The position numbers and the translations under genes were made by a program. From positions 19,268,822 to 19,332,821 of the forward strand of contig CAIIXF020000008.1 of NCBI GenBank assembly GCA_903813345.2: a stretch of 64,000 bases of DNA, in the 5' to 3' direction. Positions 55,746 to 64,000 of the stretch are shown piece by piece. The notes beneath the pieces are model-generated. The model searched no databases, had not been told where the DNA came from, and saw nothing but the letters and a program-made list of their open reading frames with translations. Numbering within the stretch: the first letter of the stretch is position 1; every line of letters starts with the position of its first letter. This DNA comes from Owenia fusiformis (taxonomy: Eukaryota > Annelida > Polychaeta > Sabellida > Oweniidae).

Positions 55746-57755
55746 GCTATTTTGTTCCAACAAATTTCGGAAAGATATTTTATTTCAATCTCAAGAATTG
55801 GTAAAAAGGAACAAAAACAATTGCACTCAAATCAAAAAAATTCAAGTTTCCCTATTTGTATCAATTGTTTGATATATTAATGTGTATAATGAGCAATGCA
55901 AAAGACAACTTGCCAACAATTTTTGAGTTGAGTTGAAATGATTTTTGATTAGCACATTTGACCCGATATCATCCCGCTAATTCCTGTTACATACCTGATA
56001 TTGCTCAGACCATGGCACAGAATGTCAGATCATTTTATATGTCACTGGATCATTTTATAGACAAGTTGAAATCAAATATCAACACGAGTGAGCTAGGCGA
56101 TGAAATGGTATCACCGGGGGTATCACGAGTGATCTGATGATGGGTTTTATTTATATCATGGTTACAATCCAACATGAAAAAAATCAAAAGGTTTATAACA
56201 CATGCGAATGAAGAACGGTTTTCTGAAAAGTACCGAGCGGATCTTCAACAGAAATATCACTAGCTGTTATTTTATAGATAACACAATAATCATGGGACAG
56301 GAACACGTAACCATCGACAAGGTACAGTGACAAAATATACTGCTGAACACTTTCGATGTACTATCACTATTCTAACTGATATGAAGCAAAAACTATGATG
56401 CAGGTGCGATGTAGGTTTTAAAATTTAATCTGAGGAATATTTAAAGAATTTCATGTTTGATTTCGTGTGTATTCGATTTGGAAGACTGTTAGCTTTCTGA
56501 TTACGTTAAAAGATTTTTGAGCAGTGCTCGATTTTTGTCGTAGTAAATCTACCCACCATCAATGATCGGTTGGAAATTTCCTTTGATCATTTTTCCCCTG
56601 TGTCGCCTTAGAGTGTCGATTACTTTTATGAGAAAATGTTTCGCTAAGTTACACAATTAAGGTTGGTTGAAGATTTAATAAATACTCACGTTTTGGCTAA
56701 AATAATGAAAAAATCACAAGTCTACGTTGTCATCTCGATGTACGTTGTCCCATATGCATTGAACTTACATATCGGAATTCACAGTTAACCCTAATGTAGA
56801 CAACGTATTTTTAATAACACTAATGGACAGGGGGATCAGATTCATTCATTTAGCCTGACCGGTGTAGAGGAGTTGCTAACAGACAGAGAGACGGGCGACG
56901 GTGATTTATTCATTTACTTCATTTTCCTCCTACACCGTTCAACTTTGGGTCATCATACTTGGCCACGTATGCTAATTGGGTCAATGGGTCAAGGTCTCTC
57001 TCCACTAGGTCAAAGGGCACTATCTACATAGGTATCTGCCATCTTTAGGGATTTGGGGGCTGCTGTGTCAAGGTCAATTTCATGGGTCAAGATCAGTCCA
57101 TGGTCAAAGGTCAATAAAGAGGTATTTTTCTGTTTTATGGCATTTTGGGGCTGCTGTGACCATTGGCGACCCATGATTCACTACGGGCAAATTATTGATA
57201 TGACGCGCCATCCGCTAGGTGCGCTGATCACGATCGCACTGGACGAAATGTTGCATCTCCAGGTGCAGAATTATTATGTTACCGTCAATGGAGAAAGATT
57301 GAGACCTTTTATTTGGAGAACGTGCACAGCTGTACTTATCTGGCTCTTATACGTCCGTGCGTGTGTAAAAGTCGTATGTTTATAATGTACTTCCCAGTTT
57401 GCTACATTTTGCTACATTTGGTCAAGTCATTAAAACGAACGATTTGATAGTCCAAGGACGTCTATGGATAGTCATACTTTCACCCTTGGTTCATTTTTTT
57501 CATTTATAAATAAAATTAATTTAAATTCACATATTCAAAAACTAGAAACTCTAAATCGCAATCGTATCGTTTTAGATTTTTAAAATAATGCTTTACTTTT
57601 GAAATACGACTGTGTAAACACAAACGTTGGTCAATATTTACGCGTGAGCTTCGTCTGATTTCACTTGAGAAAAGCGTTGCCAATGCGTAATGTTGATGCA
57701 CCCACTACTCAGTACATTTAGATCATAGAATTATAAAATACGGAGTGGCTCCAGG

Positions 57756-57868
57756 ACCGACAATTGTCGGTACTGGAGACTGTCCAGGGGTATTTGCTGG
57801 GGTACCGACAATTGTCGGCACTCTATCGTCAACTAGTAGTGCCAGATAGAGAACCGACAATTGTCGGT
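57756..57868. repeat. Left cluster of ACCGACAATTGTCGGT palindromes
   Basis: Copies at 57756-57771, 57804-57819 (last base changed) and 57853-57868, plus a half copy at 57902. Spacing is 48-49 bp. Probably binding sites for the mobilising transposase (inference). Confidence 0.85.
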
Positions 57869-57953
57869 ACGCAAGTGGCTGCTACGTGTTTTTGCTAGAG
57901 AGCCGACAATTTCATAAATAAATCCACTACTTTTACTTTTAGAAATAACCTCA

Positions 57954-58026
57954 TCTCTGGTAGCCTAGTGGTAAGCGAGAACGACTCGAACACACTCGGT
58001 CCCGAGTTCGAATCCCGGCAAGACAA
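57954..58026 (+). ncRNA. tRNA-like sequence with A and B boxes (not a good tRNA)
   Basis: TAGCCTAGTGGTAAGCG resembles an A box and GAGTTCGAATCC a B box 43 nt later, the spacing of an RNA polymerase III internal promoter. Acceptor, D and T stems contain mismatches and the anticodon arm does not fold normally, so this is a decayed tRNA or a tRNA-derived SINE head captured in the CACTA-like element. Confidence 0.45.
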
Positions 58027-59230
58027 CTTTTCTTTTTCTTTTGAGGGGGGGGGCATAGTGCTTCTTTTGCAGTATGGAATCGTACAGGCATTAACTTGTA
58101 GTGAGCCATAATTTATTTCGACAAAAATTGATTCAACTTCCATCAAAATTGTCCTACAAGCTTCAATTAAAAAACATTTTAAAGCTCTTTTCTTGTTCTA
58201 TCTAATGGGTCGATATATACAGTTAGGGGAGGGGATGCTTTCGACCCCGTCGCTCTCTACCCTTACTACGCCATGGCACAGGAGAAATATCTCATTTGGA
58301 ATACATTACTGTTTACTTTGCGTTTGGTAGCTCTCTCATGCGAGATGGAATCGTGGCCATTAACTAAGGGAGCCAAATGCAACTTCCATCAAAAATTGTG
58401 CTATAAGGTATGAGTACCGTAATCCAACACCAAATTCGAAAATTCATAACAATACTTTGCACATATGGCGTTCGTGACCAACTATGAAACGCTTACCCCC
58501 CATAGTGTTATATATCAAAATGCACCTGTCCATATAGGGGTTCGATTGACCTACATCAAATTATAGGGAGTCAGGTAACTTTTTGAGATATCAGCGTCCG
58601 TTTATTGTAACTCGCGTTTGCTACCACTTCCTCAATTCTGATATGACGGCCAAACGCGTAGTAAACATGCTCACGTTCGGAACTATTTTGACCTACATCG
58701 CTATTTTCGTAATTCAAATGAAAGTTGAACTCCTCTTTATTTTGATACCAAATAGTGGCATACTAGGTACCCTAGAAGCCAACTATGAGTTATTTAGAAC
58801 GATACCACAGGTTTTTAAATGGACTATATAGGGGTCATACCTTTTGGCGAATGGATATGGAACCTCATACCATAAGCTTCAAATAAAAAACATTCTAGCT
58901 ATTTTCTTCTATCTAATGGGTAGCAAACGCCCCTTTCTTAGCCTGATCGGCTCAGGAGAAATATCCTGTCTGTTTAGAATATATATATCCGTTTACTCTG
59001 CATTAATAGCTCTCTAACGTCTTACTTGTTCATGTTTTTTATTGGGCCTTTCAACGTTTACTACCATTCCCTGTTCCCGGGCTACCATTTTTTGACTGGG
59101 TTTGGTAATCCCCGGGTAACCGGGGCTAATGCCCTCCCCGGGTTTTGCACTTGTTCCCAAAATATCCGTATGATATCTGAAATATCCCCCTGCGCATTGC
59201 GCATGCGCCAGAAAATTCGAAAATCAATAT

Positions 59231-59340
59231 TTGTCGGTCCTCTAGCGTGTAAACACAGCATATCTCCCGTACCGACAATTTATTTGTCGGTCCTCTAGCG
59301 TGCCACCACATCACAGTCTAGAGTACCGACAATTGTCGGT
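59231..59340. repeat. Right cluster of ACCGACAATTGTCGGT palindromes
   Basis: A perfect copy at 59325-59340 within a longer palindrome (TAGAGTACCGAC...GTCGGTACTCTA), a copy with a 4-bp centre insertion at 59271-59292, and a half copy at 59231-59238. TTGTCGGTCCTCTAGCGTG is repeated twice. Confidence 0.85.
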
Positions 59341-60961
59341 ACTCTAGCCTTTACGTATAAAATAAAGACCCTCTAATCTACATATTAATATGATCATGAA
59401 TCTGAAATCTATTTAAAAATCCATTCACATTAAGTTATTGAATTGTCCGTCTAAAGTTTACGCTATACACTGAACGGTTCAATCATCAAATGTTTATTTC
59501 TGACTGCCAGCGCAGTTCATTCCTCGATATTTAGACATAAGAAAACATAACTTACACTCATAGTATGGATGTGAATTTAATTACTTTAATACTTACATTC
59601 ATAATGATTACTGTCGTGAAATTATTTTCGGAATCCGTCCAAGAACAGTGGTGTAAAACGGCTTCTCCTGCGACCAACCTAAACATGTCTGTTTGACGCA
59701 ACAATTTTGCACTCACGATGTTTTCAAGGTTATTTACAGAAAGATGACGAAAACATTTGACACCATAGCAACTTATAATTTAGATAAACATGCAGTAGAG
59801 ACCCCCTAGTACCACCATTGAAAAAATCAGAAAAATCTGTTAATTTTAAGCAATTCTATTCTGCTCACCAAGAAAGCGGGTTTTACAAGAAGTATAGACC
59901 GGGAGCGCGTGAACACCTAGCGGTAGGTTTTAGAGTGAAAAGCATAAAACGAAATTGGCGCGTCATATCAATAATTTGCCCGTAGTGATTACATGTATGT
60001 GACGAAGGCTGATCAAAAGGTTTTCATATCTAATCTATCTTGTCCTTAAACAATAACGCATTTCACCATGAAGCCAAATCGCTAGATCTTACTTCAAACC
60101 TTACAATCGTGGACCAATCGTGGAAATATTGAAAATATTCAGTGACGATCGAGAATCCATTGTCAAGTACAATGATTCATTTTTGTAGTCCGTCAGTATA
60201 TATAGTCCTGGCTTTATAATGTTTACCAATACAGAAAATATGGTCCGGTTAAGACCACACACCCTAGGACACCTATGGTCCCCCGGACATATTTACTCTG
60301 ACACCGCATAACCGCCGCCGTTTTGAAAACGTCTCTACTGATGATGCGTGACTGAAGATCAGATTGTGTCATCAGCAGCTCAGAAGACCTATGTCAATAA
60401 TATGGTGTAACAATTCACCTGTGCGTGCATTGATTCTATGTGCTCGACAGCTGTAGTTTACAGCTAATAGGCTACAGTATATTAGCCGTACAGTGAGACA
60501 CGTTCGCCTTTTTAATGACACAAATCTCTGAAATGATAAAAGACCGATCGTTCGCAAATTCAACGGAATAGCAACTGTATAAATCCAAATCCAAATGTTT
60601 TACAAATGTGATTATTTTGACGTCTGAGGAGGTTCCTTGGTGATCGTAAGGTTAGTGCATACATTAATGTGATAGATAGATATATTTTTGAGCAAAAGAA
60701 TATATTATTAAGTAAAGAACGCTGAAAATTGAAAGCATTCTTTCATCAGAAAATTTACATTTTTTTTCTTGGTTCAAAAATAAAATTCATTGAAAACTTT
60801 AGGAAGAACTTACTTTTGGTTCCATTGAGATGTATGCTGAATTTGTTGAATTGCAAAGTGCTAATTAGAACTCATCAAATCTCAGTCCTAAGTCTCTTAT
60901 ATGGATGGAGTCCCAAAATTTACCACTACAAAGCATATCCATCTGCAAGAAATAATATGAG

Positions 60962-61108
60962 GTTATATAATGGTTGATTCCGTATAGGCCTATCGTGTTT
61001 ATACTCAAGTGAGTATATGATATATTCACGAGTGACTGAAGGGAGCGAGTGAATATATCATATACTCACGAGAGTATAACGATAAACAGAATCAACCATT
61101 ATATGATC
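60962..61108. repeat. 147-bp hairpin repeat
   Basis: ATATAATGGTTGATTC (60965-60980) pairs perfectly with GAATCAACCATTATAT (61089-61104). Inner arms CTCAAGTGAGTATATGATAT and ATATCATATACTCACGAGAG pair around GACTGAAGGGAGCGAG. Confidence 0.85.
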
Positions 61109-61110
61109 TT

Positions 61111-61323
61111 ATTATCCCACCCTAATCTTTAATCAATAAAAGGTTAATCTAAATACAGCAGTTGTATATCAAGTCGAAGAGTTGTATACGCTGCCCAGGA
61201 GTTGTATAGGCTATCCAGGAGTTGAATATCGTTCTCAAGAGTTGTATACGATGAGTGTTGGTTTTATATTGCAGTTATACAATGCTATTATACAATCATA
61301 TAAAGCACTTAGGGTGGGATAAT
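61111..61323. mobile_element. 213-bp TIR element abutting the hairpin (ATTATCCCACCCTAA)
   Basis: Perfect 15-bp inverted ends at 61111-61125 and 61309-61323. Starts 2 bp after the 60962-61108 hairpin. The core is a 20-bp minisatellite. Confidence 0.8.
61159..61258. repeat. 20-bp minisatellite, five units (GAGTTGTATAC...)
   Basis: Units start at 61159, 61179, 61199, 61219 and 61239, each beginning (C/G)AGTTG(T/A)ATA and differing in the last ten bases. Confidence 0.85.
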
Positions 61324-62171
61324 CCAGAATATTTCACTGTTCTGATCGTTCTCTGTTATAATGATGTGTCCCAGTTGTTCTGTTCACTACAGTGCAAGCC
61401 ATAATATTATAAGCGGTGGGTTTTCAAACTCAATAGAGTGCTCCTTCAAAAATGGATTTGCTTCTATACCCCTGAGACTTTATAAGGAAGCAAAACATTT
61501 GCTTGTTTGGGCAAATAATATCTTAAATCTCGAAGTGATTTTACCTGTTAATTCTGCATTCTGTGAAACCAATTGTGTGGAATAAGATTAACCGAGCACT
61601 TTCCAAAACAATCTTACTACAATAAACAAACCTGGCGGAGATTACCCATACTTCATTTTAGTGAAATGTGAATTGAACTCCTGACAAATGCATCATGCAT
61701 ACTGGTAGTCTTGTGGAGTTGAAGAAACTCATGTTTGGTAAAGGATGAGTCTGGGAATGAGTCTGGGTATCGACTTAGAAAATATTGAAAATTGTAATGT
61801 CTGAAAAACCAACTCAATCACACATATTATTAAACTTCAATATTTTATCCTTCTTCTGAGAGTACAAAAATATCAATTTGTATCACAATTAATGAAGAAT
61901 ATTGGCATCAAAGACAGTGCATATCACTTTGTCAGAATTGAAAAAAAATCAATGGCAAATATTAAATGAATTATTTATACAAAAGGTTTCAAACATATCC
62001 TCCAAAACATTGCTTACTTTCTTTGTATAGACATTGAATGGTATTTCTGGATAAGTGAATTGGTGTTTATCTGGGTAATCAAGGGATTATAGTCACTCAA
62101 AGTTACTGAGCATCCAGTTTTGAGACTTCAATTGTGTTGGTGAAGTTACACATATTTCAGTCAAATTCATG

Positions 62172-62273
62172 CTGAGCACAACATTCCGGTTTCAATTTTA
62201 TAATCTCTATACATGACCCTGGTGATGAAGAGTCAGAATCAGTCAAAAAACCTAAACCGGAAAACTGTGCTCA
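62172..62273. mobile_element. ~100-bp MITE (TGAGCACAACATTCCGGTTT)
   Basis: The left arm TGAGCACAACATTCCGGTTT is mirrored by AAACCGGAAAACTGTGCTCA at the right. Short AT-rich centre. Confidence 0.65.
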
Positions 62274-63419
62274 TTGTAAAAACTAAAAGTGAAGCAACTT
62301 TTTTTCTGACATTTCTTACATCAAATGGCAGCCATCTTGTTTTTCCCCTTTCAAATTAAACTGGCGGGAAATTCAAAAATTTGAAAAAAATTTTAATCCT
62401 TAAATATATTTCAAAAATATGATTTTCTTTTAAATTCTTCATGGGTCTTAAGTTATTTCTTCTTTGTAAGTCATACATGTTGCCATTGAGGTTTTTATTC
62501 TATGATAATGACTATTTTTTGGTTAAGATACTTATTCTGACTCTCAGCAGGGGGTTAATTTTGCATCAAAACTCGTGAAAAAGTAAATATACTTATCAAA
62601 TATAACTAGGACAGTAATAAAAAACATATTTAACATACATTTGACTGAGGGACCAAAAGGGCATATACCCGGACACATCCTTTGATTTACGGGTTATTTC
62701 TGCAGTTATTCACAATTCATTGCAGCTTCTAATATAAACTGACTCAAATATTGAATGGTTGAAATTGAAATTCACATTCAGTTCAGTTGCTGATGCTGAA
62801 AGCTTCCCAAGGGTGCGCTGCATAATCACATAGATTCTTAATGGGAGTTTCTTCAAACATTTTCTAACTACTCTATTTATTCTTTTTTAAGATCAATGAT
62901 GGTGGACTCTCATGGAGTGTGAAAGGCTCATTATTTATATGTACCCAGGTTATGAAAGAAAAACATGAAAGGCTCTATTTGTTCATGACAATTGCACTTG
63001 CAGCTGTAAAAATTTGTTGTCATCAATTTGCCAGATAAAGCTGAGCACGAATAATTTCAGAATTTGAAATGTTTCTAAATACTTATACATTTGAAGTATT
63101 ACAATGTATTTGTTCAAGATATTTAGCAAGATTGTATGAACTTTTTTATGTTAGGTTTTATGTTTTTTTTGGAAATAGTCACTTTAGTTTTACAAAATAT
63201 TCACCTTCTATCATCAGTACTATATATACAATGTAATATTTTAAGACATAAACAGATCTCCCCTGTTCAAAATATCTCAATATTTTATTATTTTGAACAC
63301 TAACCGATACCGAGGGTAGAAACCAAGAAGCATTTCCTAAAATTCCTAATTTTTGCTGATATACTGTTACTGAACTTACTGTAGGTCAAGGAATCTGGGT
63401 AAAGATGAATCATATCTAA

Positions 63420-63608
63420 ATGATGGCTGGACTTGATGAACAGGATGTGTATGTGGCTCAACTGCGTGAAGTGTTTGACAGCTGCGACAAGTCTAACACA
63501 GGATACATAGACCGTAAAGAGCTAACTGAGCTCTGTCAGAAGTTGCAGCTTGCAGACCAAACAAAAGCTTTGCTTCAGAGACTCCTTGGCTCAGATGAAA
63601 GTGGCAGA
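63420..63608 (+). CDS. NINL: Ninein-like exon 1
   Basis: 63 codons ending ...LLGSDESGR at GTAAGT. Two adjacent ATGs (63420 and 63423) could both serve as start. Confidence 0.87.
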
Positions 63609-64000
63609 GTAAGTCAATGATTCCAAAAATTGGGTCATGATTATTGCATATTTTATCTTGTTTAATTTGGACTGAAATATTTTCTTGGCATTTTTTCACT
63701 TTAGACTTTGGAGACTTCACACTTATGCTCATTTGCTGTGAATTTTGCAATTATTTATAATTTTGTACCTTTTTGTAATGTTGATCCTATCATATCTGCT
63801 ATGACATTTTGCTTCCAACTTTTCATTAGGCTATAAGGTCATTAGTTGACTTTGGTTCCCTTGATCTCACTGTGTGACTGTTTACACCCCCATTGTTTAA
63901 ATTGCAGGTCAGCTTTGATGAGTTTAAGGAGGGATTTGTGAATGTTCTGTCCGCTGCAGTGGATGATTTGGGGTCATCCAGTGAAGAAGATACAAGTTTT
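63420..64000 (+). CDS. NINL: Ninein/ninein-like, first two coding exons (partial at window end)
   Basis: Exon 1 is 63420-63608 (donor GTAAGT) and exon 2 begins at 63908 after AAATTGCAG and runs off the window, giving 94 codons so far. The N-terminus MMAGLDEQDVYVAQLREVF, the EF-hand-like loop DKSNTGYIDRKE, 'ELCQKLQL' and the second half-hand SDESGRVSFDEFKEGFVNVL follow the start of vertebrate ninein and especially ninein-like protein (YVSQLREV..., RV.FEEFKEGF..VL, then an acidic SSSEED stretch). These proteins anchor microtubule minus ends at the centrosome or basal body, and the rest of the protein is a long coiled coil beyond the window. An ACTGTAG acceptor 38 nt upstream of the ATG hints at a 5' noncoding exon. 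NIN and NINL arose by vertebrate duplication, so an invertebrate gene may be co-orthologous to both. Confidence 0.85.
63908..64000 (+). CDS. NINL: Ninein-like exon 2 (truncated by window)
   Basis: Starts VSFDEFKEGFVNVLSAAVDD and is open to the last base. Confidence 0.87.

Larger units (their letters stand above)
57179..59987. mobile_element. CACTA-like non-autonomous element, 2.8 kb, perfect 32-bp TIRs
   Basis: The left end 57179-57210 begins CACTACGGGCAAATTATTGA and the right end 59956-59987 is its exact 32-bp complement, flanked by a 3-bp duplication ATT (57176-57178 and 59988-59990). CACTA termini with 3-bp duplication are the defining marks of the CACTA/EnSpm superfamily, which also carry subterminal repeats. 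Here a 16-bp palindrome, ACCGACAATTGTCGGT, is clustered about 0.6-0.7 kb inside each end. No transposase was recognised, so the element must rely on enzyme supplied from elsewhere. Unchanged TIRs and TSD suggest recent insertion. A tRNA-like sequence lies inside. Confidence 0.8.
53512..63419. other. 10-kb gene-poor, transposon-rich intergenic region
   Basis: No exon was recognised. It contains the elements listed at 54183-55288, 55438-55745, 57179-59987, 60962-61323 and 62172-62273. The stretches 55750-56930 and 61330-62170 look like unique AT-rich DNA. The 5' UTR of the ninein-like gene probably begins near the right end. Confidence 0.6.

Noticed and set aside
57954-58026. Functional tRNA gene
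   Set aside because: Mismatches in acceptor, D and T stems and no normal anticodon arm.

Overview
This is animal nuclear DNA: AT-rich, with short exons split by GT-AG introns in consistent phase and many inverted-repeat transposons. An Msxlx-type homeobox gene, which I believe vertebrates lack, together with the repeat style (CCGT arrays, 'AAAATGGCGGCC' arrays, many long-TIR fold-back elements), points to a marine invertebrate. A mollusc or another lophotrochozoan is my best guess, but I cannot fix the phylum from sequence alone.

Layout. (1) 0.5-5.7 kb: a tandem duplication carrying two small minus-strand genes, each a complete 92-aa protein made of a single death domain. Both copies hold different transposon insertions. 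(2) 6,996-15,057, plus strand: the last ten coding exons of VPS39, a HOPS-complex subunit, with a mariner element upstream and a TIR element, a truncated LINE and small MITEs in its introns. The earlier VPS39 exons were not found and probably lie left of the window, which would put the death-domain genes inside a VPS39 intron on the opposite strand. (3) 17,217-25,499, minus strand: a complete three-exon NK-like homeobox gene of 299 aa (Msxlx type) with an eh1 repressor motif and an intron at homeodomain position 44/45. (4) 25.7-44.7 kb: about 19 kb with no convincing gene, rich in fold-back elements and nested insertions. (5) 44,721-48,173, plus strand: CCSAP, a centriole/cilia/spindle protein, with a 135-bp tandem array in an intron. 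(6) 51,305-53,511, plus strand: a four-exon gene for a 557-aa protein that joins a divergent DRE-TIM metallolyase (HMG-CoA lyase / isopropylmalate synthase type) barrel to a canonical EF-hand. (7) 53.5-63.4 kb: gene-poor and transposon-rich, including a 2.8-kb CACTA-like element with perfect 32-bp TIRs. (8) 63,420 to the window end, plus strand: the first two coding exons of a ninein/ninein-like gene, closest to NINL.

The genes do not form one pathway. Two neighbours (CCSAP and ninein-like) are centriole/cilium proteins. The close linkage of msxlx and ninein-like recalls the deuterostome pharyngeal gene cluster and its human derivatives, where NIN and NINL lie on the same chromosomes as NKX2/PAX1/9/FOXA. 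The most novel-looking items are the tandem death-domain mini-genes, the metallolyase-EF-hand fusion, the CACTA-like element with palindromic subterminal motifs, and a recurring 'hairpin followed by TIR element' architecture.
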